DNA from: JARRQJ01 sp037381915 | Lineage (GTDB): Bacteria; Pseudomonadota; Gammaproteobacteria; DRLM01 | Length of the DNA stretch: 34,934 nucleotides | NCBI GenBank assembly: GCA_037381915.1 | Contig: JARRQJ010000020.1 | Span: 1 to 34,934 of the forward strand | Reading direction: 5' to 3' | Shown here: positions 8,683-17,007 of the stretch, one piece after another | Layout of the letters: each line of letters opens with the position of its first letter | How positions within the stretch are numbered: position 1 is the stretch's first letter | Made by a program: the position numbers and the translations under genes | Notes under the pieces: model-generated | What the model was told of the DNA's origin: nothing | Seen by the model: the letters and a program-made list of their open reading frames with translations, nothing else | Databases searched by the model: none

Positions 8683-9018
8683 CTAAGCCATGGCATGGGA
8701 CTGCCTGCTGGGGCGGGTCGCCTCAAGGCTGATGACGAGTACGATCACACCGACGATAACCGAGTTCCATGGGACCGCCGGCGACGAGAAGCCAATTATC
8801 CAGGGCGATATAATCAACCAAACGCTGATGACCGTGTTTATCCATTCTTCCCAAGGCCGAGGGGCCGACAGTGCCCACAGCGCGAACACGACAAAGGCAA
8901 TGCCGGTGATATGCGCGTTCCAGGCCTCGCCGGACAGGGTGTAATTCAAAAACCATGGAGAGAGGAACAGCCAAATCCCGAACGCAAAATTGATCCAATC
9001 TTCCCAACGTTGTCTCAT
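8683..9018 (-). CDS. SPW-repeat membrane protein
   Basis: This encodes 111 residues with two copies of the SPW repeat: WLFLSPWFLNYT (about residues 16-27) and WLIISPWIIGFSS (about 67-79), each starting after a W-E-D/E-W-I-N segment and each followed by a hydrophobic helix, giving about four membrane segments. The family is small, widespread in bacteria and functionally uncharacterised. GGAGATG lies just before the ATG. It is on the same strand as the quinone reductase-like gene, about 93 bases upstream of it, and may share its transcript. No enzyme residues are visible. Confidence 0.85.
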   Translation of the reverse strand: MRQRWEDWINFAFGIWLFLSPWFLNYTLSGEAWNAHITGIAFVVFALWALSAPRPWEEWINTVISVWLIISPWIIGFSSPAVPWNSVIVGVIVLVISLEATRPSRQSHAMA

Positions 9019-9679
9019 GGCACATCTCCTATTCCTTCACATCGACGCGCAATATAAACAATTCACCGCACCAGTGCATTGCGATTAGTCAATAATGAAC
9101 ATTGCCTCTTAGCCCCTTGAGTGCGTTGCACTGTGACGCCGATGTAGCCAGCACCTAAGAGAAATGGATTTTGCCTCGAAATTCGGACCTGGATTTCACG
9201 TCATACCGAAATGTTTTTGTTTCCATAAGCTTGTCATCCGGTTGACTGTGAAGTTCTCATGACTAGGGCATAGTCGTCTCGCGCCCGTATATTATTCAAG
9301 TGAATTCGGGCGACATTCCGCCTCTGGAACCGCGCCAGGGCGTTGTACCGGCGCCCATGAACCCTGAAACGCTGACAATGTCTATTTCAATGTTCGGTGA
9401 TTTGCCGGCTTATCCGTCATTTCGCCAGGTCTAGAATCCGTGCTCCGGCTACATTATGCGCAAGCCCCGTTGCAGGACTATGTTTGTTCCTCGAAATGAT
9501 AACGGGACATTTCGTAATATTTGGTTGGTATCGTTAATCAGTGCCGTTCCGGTGGGTTCTCGCCTCGCGCAAAGGGCGGTTTTACGTCGCGTCGTAGCCC
9601 TTGCCTCAGCACCGTGGCATTCGCCCGGGATAACGGCGTGACGTCACGCAATCAGCATAGCCATTCAAGGAGGTATGCC
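9019..9679. other. Long upstream region of the tal-tkt gene
   Basis: About 660 bases between divergent genes with no convincing gene. It must hold promoters for the minus-strand SPW gene and the plus-strand fusion gene, but I see no clear -35/-10 pair; TTGACT at 9242-9247 has only a poorly spaced -10 partner. The reading frame of the fusion is open from 9521, but that upstream part shows no family similarity. Confidence 0.4.
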
Positions 9680-12643
9680 ATGAATCCCCTCATAGAACTG
9701 AGCCGACATGGACAAAGTTACTGGCTGGACAACCTGACGCGGAAAATGATTGTCAACGGTGAGCTAGCACGCCGGGTGGCCGAAGCCGGGCTGCGGGGGG
9801 TGACATCCAATCCCGCAATATTCAATAAGGCTATTTCGGACAGCCCGGATTACGACGCGCAGATCAGCACCACGGCGGCGAATCATCAGTCCGTGCCAGC
9901 GATTTACGAGGAGCTCGTCACGACGGACGTGCGCGACGCATGCGACATCCTGCGGACGGTGTACGATGAATCGGAAGGCAAAGACGGCTACGTGAGTCTG
10001 GAAGTTTCTCCCCACTTGGCTCATCACGCGCAAGCCTCCATCGCGGAGGCGCGGCGGCTGTGGAACAGCGTCGACCGGCCCAATCTGTTGATCAAGATTC
10101 CTGGCACCGCAGAGAGCCTCCCCGCCATCGAAGAGCTGCTCACGGAGGGCATCAACGTCAATATCACCCTGTTATTTTCAGTCGACCGTTACCAGGTCGT
10201 CGCCGAGACCTACCTGCGCGCCTTGGAACGGCGTGCGCAGGAAGGCAAGCCGTTGGGGAATATCGCCTCGGTGGCCAGTTTCTTCCTGAGCCGCATCGAC
10301 ACCCTGGTGGATGATCTGTTGCGCCACCGCATCACAGAGCAGGCTCCGCACGAAAGTGCCATCGCGCAGGATCTAATGGGAAAGGCCGCCATAGCCAACG
10401 CCAAATTGGCCTATCGGCGATTTACCGAAATGATGGAGAGCGGACGTTGGCGGTCCCTGGAGGAGAAGGGTGCCAACCCGCAACGCCTGCTGTGGGCCAG
10501 TACCAGCACCAAGAATCCGAAATACAGCGACGTGATGTACGTCGAACCGCTGGTCGGTCCGGAGACCGTCAACACCATGCCCGAACGAACCATAGACGCA
10601 TTTGCGGACCACGGTTCGGTAAAGGACACGCTGACAGAGGGCGTGGATGCGGCACGGAAGGTGATGGCGGACCTCGCGGAAATCGGCATAAATATTGAGA
10701 TGGTTGCCGAACAATTGTTGAACGAAGGCGTGCAGAAATTCATCGACCCCTACGATGCACTGTCGCATATTCTGGAGAAAAAATCACGCGTCCTTGAGAA
10801 TCATTCACAAGCCGCGCCGCTGAAATCCTTAGCGGCCAAACTGCGACGCGAGGTCATCCGCATGACGACTGCGGCTGGCTCGGGGCATCCCACCTCCTGC
10901 ATGTCCTGCGCCGAGCTGGTAGCGGCGCTGTTTTTCCATGAAATGCGCTGGGATCCCACGAGTCCCAAGGCGCGTGATGTCGACACCTTCATTTTGTCCA
11001 AGGGCCACGCGGCGCCCATATTATGGGCGGCGCTGCATGAAGCGAACGCCACTCAGGAAGACCCCTTGCGCCTGCGAAAAATCGACAGCAGCTTCGAAGG
11101 CCACCCCACCCCCACCAATCCCTGGATAAAGGTGGCCACCGGATCGCTGGGTCAGGGCCTGTCCGCCGCCAACGGTATAGCCATGGCCAACCGCCTCGAT
11201 GGATTGGATGCGCGGGTTTATTGCCTGCTGGGCGACGGTGAATGTTCCGAGGGTTCGGTGTGGGAGGCGGCGCAATTCGCGGCACTGACCAAACTGTCCG
11301 GTCTGGTAGCCATTGTGGATGTGAATGCCCTCGGCCAAAGCGGTCCTACGCCTTACGGTCACCACACCTCGGTGTTCGCCGAGCGGTTCAAGGCCTTCGG
11401 CTGGCATACGGTTGAAATCGACGGCCACGATATGCAGGCGGTTCTCGGCGCATTGGCTGAAGCGCGCGACTGGGGGCCCACCGCCATCCTCGCCCGTACC
11501 GAAAAAGGGAAAGGGGTATCCTTTCTGGAGGGTAAAGACGGGTGGCACGGCAAGGCCCTGAACGAGGAACAAATGGAGAAGGCCTTGCAGGAATTGCCTG
11601 AAGCCGACATTTCCCTGCCCGTACAGGCCCGCCATGCGGGTCCTTACGAACCCAAGACGATCGGGCAACCCAACCCCATCGCAGTGGCATACGACAGGGG
11701 TGATCAGGTGGCAACCCGCAGCGCCTACGGACATGCCCTCAGAAAGCTCGGCACCGAGCACCCCCACATCGTCGTCCTGGACGGCGACGTGAAAAATTCC
11801 ACACACACCGCCGAGTTCGCACAGCAGTATCCCGGTCGCTTCATTGAAGATTACATCTCCGAACAAAATATGGCCGGTGTTGCCCTAGGGTTGGCCGCAT
11901 GCGGGAAGATACCCTATGCCACAACGTTCGCGAGCTTTCTAAGTCGCGCCTACGATTTCATCCGCATGGCTGGCCACAGCCGTCCCGGTCATCTGGTCTT
12001 CTGCGGCAGCCACGCCGGTGTCTCTATCGGCGAGGATGGGCCGTCTCAGATGGGTCTGGAAGACATCGCCATGTTTCGGGCGGTCAACGGCAGCACCGTA
12101 CTCTATCCCTGCGACGCCGTAAGCTCTGAACGCTTGACCGAGCAGGCCGCCTTGACCCATGGCATCGTTTATATCCGCACTACGCGGCCAAAGACCCCGG
12201 TCATTTATTACTCTTCGGAGCAATTCCGCGTGGGCGGCAGCAAGACACTGCGCCGCTCGGATACAGACAAACTAACCGTAGTTGCCGCGGGGATCACCGT
12301 ACATGAGGCATTGGCGGCCTACGAGAAACTGCACCAACGCGGCATCACGATACGCGTTATCGATGCCTATTCGATAAAGCCTCTCGATAAAGGCACCATC
12401 GCCGCGGCGGCGCGCGATACCCAGGCCGTCGTTACCGTTGAGGACCATTGGGCAGAAGGCGGCCTCGGCGATGTGGTGGAAACCGCGGTGGGGACCCTGG
12501 CGCCGGTATACCGCTTGGCGGTATACGACGAGCCCCGTTCCGGAACGCAAGAGGAGTTGCTAGAACGCCACGGCATCTCCCGCAATGCCATCGAACGGCG
12601 CATACTTGAAATCGCGGGGCAAATGGGAATGGTGGCTGCATGA
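9680..12643 (+). CDS. Bifunctional transaldolase-transketolase fusion protein
   Basis: One open frame of 987 residues joins two enzymes. Residues about 1-370 are transaldolase: GVTSNPAIFNKAI, Schiff-base Lys139 in NLLIKIPGT, and NPKYSDVMYVEPLVG. Residues about 380-987 are a complete transketolase: SGHPTSCMSCAEL, ILSKGHAAPILW, GSLGQGLSAANG, the thiamine diphosphate motif starting GDGECSEG (518-525) and closing with the Asn of VDVNALGQ, the catalytic Glu in YISEQNMAG, and EDGPSQMGLEDIA. Together they interconvert C3-C7 sugar phosphates in the non-oxidative pentose phosphate pathway in the cytoplasm, feeding ribose or, in autotrophs, ribulose regeneration. The ATG at 9680 has a perfect AAGGAGGT at 9667-9674; the 53 upstream codons are not homologous. 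A short linker near residue 375 joins the domains, with no sign of internal re-initiation needed. Confidence 0.93.
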   Translation: MNPLIELSRHGQSYWLDNLTRKMIVNGELARRVAEAGLRGVTSNPAIFNKAISDSPDYDAQISTTAANHQSVPAIYEELVTTDVRDACDILRTVYDESEGKDGYVSLEVSPHLAHHAQASIAEARRLWNSVDRPNLLIKIPGTAESLPAIEELLTEGINVNITLLFSVDRYQVVAETYLRALERRAQEGKPLGNIASVASFFLSRIDTLVDDLLRHRITEQAPHESAIAQDLMGKAAIANAKLAYRRFTEMMESGRWRSLEEKGANPQRLLWASTSTKNPKYSDVMYVEPLVGPETVNTMPERTIDAFADHGSVKDTLTEGVDAARKVMADLAEIGINIEMVAEQLLNEGVQKFIDPYDALSHILEKKSRVLENHSQAAPLKSLAAKLRREVIRMTTAAGSGHPTSCMSCAELVAALFFHEMRWDPTSPKARDVDTFILSKGHAAPILWAALHEANATQEDPLRLRKIDSSFEGHPTPTNPWIKVATGSLGQGLSAANGIAMANRLDGLDARVYCLLGDGECSEGSVWEAAQFAALTKLSGLVAIVDVNALGQSGPTPYGHHTSVFAERFKAFGWHTVEIDGHDMQAVLGALAEARDWGPTAILARTEKGKGVSFLEGKDGWHGKALNEEQMEKALQELPEADISLPVQARHAGPYEPKTIGQPNPIAVAYDRGDQVATRSAYGHALRKLGTEHPHIVVLDGDVKNSTHTAEFAQQYPGRFIEDYISEQNMAGVALGLAACGKIPYATTFASFLSRAYDFIRMAGHSRPGHLVFCGSHAGVSIGEDGPSQMGLEDIAMFRAVNGSTVLYPCDAVSSERLTEQAALTHGIVYIRTTRPKTPVIYYSSEQFRVGGSKTLRRSDTDKLTVVAAGITVHEALAAYEKLHQRGITIRVIDAYSIKPLDKGTIAAAARDTQAVVTVEDHWAEGGLGDVVETAVGTLAPVYRLAVYDEPRSGTQEELLERHGISRNAIERRILEIAGQMGMVAA

Positions 12644-12714
12644 TACTGGTGTGTCAAACGCTGCCGCGTGCACCATAGGTCGATTTGTTGTGTGACGGAA
12701 CGAGAGACGGGGGG

Positions 12715-13175
12715 CTACAGCCAATTGCGCAGTTCCAGGGGATCATCCGGATCTATACCCGCCATAAACGGCAAACGGCGGTCTTACCTGATTGGTGAAA
12801 CCGATAGACCTCGCCGAACCAGTTGTTGATCTCCGCCTCTGCCGTATCGTACCAGGTGCTGTCCGGTTTGTTGATGAGCAGCACCGGCAGGTTGGGACCG
12901 GCGCGGCCCGCAGTGCAGGTGGCGGTTACCTGTACGCGATACTCGTCGAAAATGGTTTCGCTGCACAGCGAAAAATAATCCTCCGGACAAGACAGCTAGT
13001 CGGAGCACACGCCGCGGATGCACACCTTACCTCGCGTTCATATTCCTTCAGAACGTTGATGACGCCATCTTCCGGATGGCCCTGAAAGAATACAGGCGGA
13101 ACAGGTCGTTGCTCACCGCGAGGTGCACGCCTGCTTCCGCGCTTTCGCCCACCGCATGCAGGACTGCCGGGCCTT
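12715..13175 (-). pseudogene. C-terminal relic of a MetA-type homoserine O-succinyltransferase
   Basis: The minus strand, read across several frames, gives in order AVGESAEAGVHLAVSNDLFR, then (after a one-base loss) QGHPEDGVINVLKEYEREV, then PEDYFSLCSETIFDEYR, DSTWYDTAEAEINNWFG, and finally DRRLPFMAGIDPDDPLELR before a stop at 12715-12717. This is the collinear C-terminal half of MetA-type acyltransferases, including the GHPE segment with the catalytic-region histidine. At least three frameshifts separate the blocks, and the N-terminal half with the nucleophile Cys is missing. It was the enzyme activating homoserine for methionine synthesis. It abuts the relic of an unrelated membrane protein at about 13175-13190, implying a deletion joined the two. 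Confidence 0.7.
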
Positions 13176-13189
13176 GGCTAGCGGGCCGC

Positions 13190-13576
13190 CATAGACCAGG
13201 TTGCCGCCGAAATATCCCAGGAGCACGGCTATAGCGAAGGAACAGCCGTAGATCACAAACACCACTCCTGAATGCGGTCCCCGCTTGTAGGTAGGCAAGG
13301 AAAACATTAACCAAGCCCGACACGATCGCCAGAGGCAGCTTGAGCTTGATTGGAAATATTCAGGCGCCCAGACACAAGGGCTGCCAATCCATAATGCCGA
13401 CGAACACGGTGCAATGGCGCGCGATTCGAATCAAAACGGGGTACCGCAGCAGCGGCGCCGAAATGTGCAATTCCAGTGCGCAGACGATGAGCCGGATAGG
13501 CATATGGACTTGCGTGGCATGGATCGGGGGGCGGGTATCCCAGACGTTCAAGAAACCAATCAGCAGCATCAGACAT
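13190..13576 (-). pseudogene. Relic of a DUF2231-like membrane protein
   Basis: The likely original start is the ATG at 13576 (MSDAADWFLERLGYP), preceded by AAGGAG. A six-C tract in the minus strand near 13530 shifts the frame, after which RPPIHATQVHMPIRLIVCAL follows, the typical 'RPPxHPxxVHFPIAL' opening of DUF2231-type proteins. A TGA interrupts at about 13360, then KLPLAIVSGLVNVFLAYLQ follows; another shift near 13265 leads to VIYGCSFAIAVLLGYFGGNL, the typical GYxGGxLVY final helix. The gene has lost function through at least two shifts and a stop. The family is a multi-helix membrane protein of unknown role. Assignment is by eye. Confidence 0.55.
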
Positions 13577-13684
13577 CCAACTCCTTCCTGTTTGAGCGAA
13601 TCAGCCCCCATGTTCACGTTTGATGCGGGGGTGTGAACCAATCGCGCGCTGAACACACAAATGCAATATCTCAAGGAGAGCGAC

Positions 13685-14068
13685 ATGAATGTCTATTCCT
13701 TCTATCCACTGGTGATTTACGGCGCGGTGGTCTGCATCCTGATCATGGTTCTGCTCGCCGTCTCTTACTATCTCGGGCCTCGCCACCGCCCGAATCCGCC
13801 CACCGACGCCCCCTTTGAATCGGGGATTGTTCCTGTCGGTGAGGCCAGGCTGCGCTTCCCCGTGAAGTTCTATCTCGTCGCCATGTTCTTCGTCATCTTC
13901 GACCTGGAGGCGGTGTATCTATTCGGTTGGGCCATCGCGGGTCGGCAGACGGGCCGCGCGGGTTTAGTGGAGGCATTGACATTTATCATTGTCCTGCTGG
14001 CGGCTTTGGCCTACTTATGGCGGACAGGCGCCCTGGAGTGGGGAAAGGCGCGGCAGACAGGAGGATAA
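13685..14068 (+). CDS. nuoA: NADH-quinone oxidoreductase subunit A
   Basis: A small membrane subunit of complex I, 127 residues with three transmembrane helices (about 6-30, 60-82, 88-112). Family motifs are FESGIVPVGEARLRFPVKFY in the first loop and FFVIFDLEAVYLFGWA in helix two, whose acidic pair lies near the quinone chamber. AAGGAG at 13673-13678 supports the ATG at 13685; an in-frame ATG at 13661 has no such site. It is the first gene of the thirteen-gene operon and is followed four bases later by nuoB. The operon promoter must lie inside or near the decayed minus-strand genes upstream, but I cannot place it. Confidence 0.95.
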   Translation: MNVYSFYPLVIYGAVVCILIMVLLAVSYYLGPRHRPNPPTDAPFESGIVPVGEARLRFPVKFYLVAMFFVIFDLEAVYLFGWAIAGRQTGRAGLVEALTFIIVLLAALAYLWRTGALEWGKARQTGG

Positions 14069-14072
14069 TGGC

Positions 14073-14711
14073 ATGTGGTGGAACCTGCAAAGCACCGGCG
14101 GAACGGCGCCGGCCCGACAAGCTCACGGCACCTTCGAGGACGCGGTCAAACGCAATATGCTGCTGGCGCGCCTGGGGGACTTGGTGGCCTGGTCGCGCAA
14201 GAATTCACTGTGGCCATACAACTTCGGCCTGTCCTGCTGCTACGTGGAGATGGCCACCAGCTTGACCAGCAAGTACGACATCGCCCGCTTCGGTGCCGAG
14301 GTGATACGGGCCACGCCGCGGGAGGCGGACCTCATCGTCATCTCCGGCACGGTGTTCCGCAAGATGGCCCCGGTAATCCTGCGCCTCTATGAACAGATGA
14401 TGGAGCCGCGCTGGGTGATCTCCATGGGCTCCTGCGCCAACTCCGGCGGCATGTACGACATCTACAGCGTGGTGCAGGGGGTGGATTCGTTTTTGCCGGT
14501 GGACGTCTATGTGCCGGGCTGCCCGCCGCGGCCCGACGCCCTGCTGGAGGGCCTCATCCTGCTGCAGCAGGCCATCACTGCGGAACGGCGGCCCTTGAGT
14601 TGGGTGATCGGTCCCCAAGGTGTGCAGCGCCCACCCGCCCCCAGCCTGCGGGATCAGAAACACGCCCGCCGGATCCAGGTCACCGACTTGCCCAGCCCTG
14701 ACCGGGTATGA
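14073..14711 (+). CDS. nuoB: NADH-quinone oxidoreductase subunit B
   Basis: A peripheral-arm subunit of 212 residues carrying the terminal [4Fe-4S] cluster N2, which hands electrons to quinone. Ligands are the tandem cysteines C55 and C56 in GLSCCYVEMA, C121 in SMGSCANSGG and C150 in YVPGCPPRPD. CAGGAGG lies eight bases before the ATG at 14073. The longer open frame from 13989 overlaps nuoA and has no similarity, so it is not used. The stop overlaps the nuoCD start as ATGA. The C-terminus is extended by a Pro/Arg-rich tail of about 30 residues past the conserved core. Confidence 0.96.
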   Translation: MWWNLQSTGGTAPARQAHGTFEDAVKRNMLLARLGDLVAWSRKNSLWPYNFGLSCCYVEMATSLTSKYDIARFGAEVIRATPREADLIVISGTVFRKMAPVILRLYEQMMEPRWVISMGSCANSGGMYDIYSVVQGVDSFLPVDVYVPGCPPRPDALLEGLILLQQAITAERRPLSWVIGPQGVQRPPAPSLRDQKHARRIQVTDLPSPDRV

Positions 14712-16477
14712 CCGGCGTGTCTTCTGTCACCGCGGCGGAACTGCCGGTGTTGCGCCAACTCGCCTCGCGCTTCGGCGCGGCGGCCTTCCAGACCCAGTCC
14801 ACCGCCGACGGCATCACCACCGTGTGGCTGCAGGCGAAAGACCTCCTGGACGTGTTGCGTTACCTGAAACAGGACATCGACCGGCCTTATTCCATGCTCC
14901 ACGACTTCACCGCCATCGACGAACGCACCCGCCAGCATCGTGAAGGGCAGCCGCCCAGCGCCTTCACCGGCGTCTATCAACTGTTGTCCTTCGAGCGCAA
15001 CGAAGACATCCGGCTCAAGGTGGCCCTACCCGAGGGCAACCCCGCGCTGCCCAGCGCCACCGGCCTGTGGCCCGCCGCCGACTGGTACGAGCGGGAGGTA
15101 TGGGATATGTTCGGCATTGAATTCACGGGGCATCCCCACCTGCGCCGCATCCTCATGCCTCCCACCTGGCAGGGCCATCCCCTGCGTAAGGACCACCCGG
15201 GGCGGGCCACGGAACTGGGACCTTATCATCTCTCCGGCGAAGAGGCCGAAGTGGAACAGGAGGCCATGCGCTTCCGTCCCGAAGACTGGGGCATGCAGCG
15301 CCGCCGCGAGGATACCGACTTCATGTTCCTCAATCTGGGGCCCAACCATCCCAGCGTCCACGGCGTATTCCGCGTCGTGCTGCAGTTGGACGGCGAGACC
15401 ATCGTCGACGCAGTACCCGACATCGGCTTTCACCACCGCGGCGCGGAGAAAATGGGCGAGCGCCAGAGCTGGCACACCTACATTCCCTATACCGACCGCA
15501 TCGACTATCTGGGCGGGGTGATGAACAACTTCCCTTACGTACTGGCGGTGGAGCGCCTGGCCGGGATCACCGTCCCCGACCGGGTCAAGCTGATCCGCAT
15601 CATGACCGCGGAACTGTTCCGCCTTGCCAGCCACCTGGTATTTCTCGGCACCATGGCCCAGGACGTGGGCCAGATGTCGCCGGTGTTCTACATGTTCAGC
15701 GACCGTGAGCGGGTGTTCGACATCATCGAGGCGGTGTGCGGCGGGCGCATGCACCCCAGCTGGTTTCGCATCGGTGGTGTGGCCCAGGACCTGCCGCAGG
15801 GCTGGGACCGTATGGTACGCGACTTTCTCGCCTACTTCCGACCGCGCCTGGAAGAGTATGACAAGATGGTGCTGAAGAATCGCCTGTATAAGGCGCGCAC
15901 CGTGGGTGTCGGGGAATTCACTACCCAACAGGCCATCGCCTGGGGCGCCACCGGCCCCATGCTGCGCGCCTGCGGCATGGACTGGGATTTTCGCAAGCGG
16001 CGCCCCTATTCCGGTTACGAGCAGTTGCAGTTCGACATCCCCACCGGCAGCCGCGGCGACAGCTACGACCGCTCCGCGATCCGTCTCGAAGAAATGCGCC
16101 AAAGCGCGCGCATCATCGAGCAGTGTCTTAATGAAATGCCCGAGGGACCATACAAGTCCGATCATCCCCTCACCACGCCGCCCCGCAAGGAGCGCACCAT
16201 GCACGACATCGAAACCCTGATCAATCACTTCCTAAGCGTATCGTGGGGGCCGGTGATCCCACCGGGGGAAGCCTGGTTCGAGATCGAGGCCACCAAGGGC
16301 AACAACGGCTATTACTTGGTCAGCGACGGCAGCACCATCCCCTATCGGGTGCGCATCCGCACGCCGTCCTTTCCACATCTGCAGATGATCCCGCTGATGT
16401 GCCGCGGCCTGCTGGTGGCGGACCTGATCGCCATCCTGGGCAGCATCGACTTCGTCATGGCGGACGTGGACCGCTGA
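14708..16477 (+). CDS. nuoCD: NADH-quinone oxidoreductase fused subunit C/D
   Basis: A 589-residue fusion of the 30-kDa (NuoC, about residues 1-190) and 49-kDa (NuoD, about 200-589) subunits, as in E. coli. The NuoC part has EREVWDMFGIEFTGHPHLRR and the LRKDHPG segment. The NuoD part has NLGPNHPSVHGVFRVVLQL, DIGFHHRGAEKMGERQSWHT, YLGGVMNNFPYVLAVE and a hydrogenase-like C-terminus (GSIDFVMADVDR). The NuoD part lines the quinone site together with NuoB. The start overlaps nuoB and the stop is ten bases before the nuoE ATG. The fusion is a hallmark of E. coli-type complex I and is therefore expected here, not novel. Confidence 0.96.
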   Translation: MTGVSSVTAAELPVLRQLASRFGAAAFQTQSTADGITTVWLQAKDLLDVLRYLKQDIDRPYSMLHDFTAIDERTRQHREGQPPSAFTGVYQLLSFERNEDIRLKVALPEGNPALPSATGLWPAADWYEREVWDMFGIEFTGHPHLRRILMPPTWQGHPLRKDHPGRATELGPYHLSGEEAEVEQEAMRFRPEDWGMQRRREDTDFMFLNLGPNHPSVHGVFRVVLQLDGETIVDAVPDIGFHHRGAEKMGERQSWHTYIPYTDRIDYLGGVMNNFPYVLAVERLAGITVPDRVKLIRIMTAELFRLASHLVFLGTMAQDVGQMSPVFYMFSDRERVFDIIEAVCGGRMHPSWFRIGGVAQDLPQGWDRMVRDFLAYFRPRLEEYDKMVLKNRLYKARTVGVGEFTTQQAIAWGATGPMLRACGMDWDFRKRRPYSGYEQLQFDIPTGSRGDSYDRSAIRLEEMRQSARIIEQCLNEMPEGPYKSDHPLTTPPRKERTMHDIETLINHFLSVSWGPVIPPGEAWFEIEATKGNNGYYLVSDGSTIPYRVRIRTPSFPHLQMIPLMCRGLLVADLIAILGSIDFVMADVDR

Positions 16478-16487
16478 GGATTTTTTC

Positions 16488-16952
16488 ATGTTGAGCGAGA
16501 GTGAAAAGCAGCAGATCGACCACGAGGCCCAGGCCTATCCCGACCGGCGCGCCGTGGGGATCGATGCCCTACTCACGGTGCAGCGTGAGCGCGGCTGGAT
16601 CTCCGACGAAACCCTGCGGGACGTGGCCACCTATCTCGGCATCAGTCCCGACGCCCTGGAGGGCGTGGCCACCTTTTACAACCTGATCCACCGCCGCCCC
16701 GTGGGCCGGCACGTGATTCGGTTGTGCGACAGCGTCAGCTGCTGGCTGTGCGGCTACGGGGAGATCCATGCGCGGCTGCGCCAGGCATTGGGCATCGACT
16801 TCGGCCAGACCAGCGCCGACGGACGCTTCACCCTGCTACCCAACGTCTGTCTGGGCCGTTGCGAATACGCCCCGGTGATGCTCATCGACGACGACGCCCA
16901 CGACGACCTCACGGCGCACAAGTTGGATGCGATCCTGGCGCGCTACGCGTAA
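16488..16952 (+). CDS. nuoE: NADH-quinone oxidoreductase subunit E
   Basis: The 24-kDa thioredoxin-like subunit, 154 residues, holding the [2Fe-2S] cluster N1a near the flavin. Ligands are C80 and C85 in RLCDSVSCWLCG, and C121 and C125 in NVCLGRCEYAP. The N-terminal helical part has VGIDALLTVQRERGWIS and GVATFYNLIHRRPVGRH, both typical. GAGGA precedes the ATG by seven bases (T-rich spacer). It is in the NADH-oxidising module with NuoF and NuoG, and is followed after 55 bases by nuoF. Confidence 0.95.
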   Translation: MLSESEKQQIDHEAQAYPDRRAVGIDALLTVQRERGWISDETLRDVATYLGISPDALEGVATFYNLIHRRPVGRHVIRLCDSVSCWLCGYGEIHARLRQALGIDFGQTSADGRFTLLPNVCLGRCEYAPVMLIDDDAHDDLTAHKLDAILARYA

Positions 16953-17007
16953 CCCGGCGCGACGCTGACGCGCGCGATTCTTAACGGCCAGCGAGAGACG
17001 AACTATC

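Noticed and set aside
9521..9679. N-terminal extension of the transaldolase-transketolase frame
   Set aside because: The 53 extra codons have no similarity, and a perfect AAGGAGGT stands before the ATG at 9680.
15026..16228. 400-codon open frame antisense to nuoCD
   Set aside because: It is a shadow of the strongly biased GC-rich nuoCD coding sequence. Many similar antisense frames occur along the nuo operon.
14708..16477. NuoC-NuoD fusion as a novelty
   Set aside because: The fused form is long known from E. coli and relatives.
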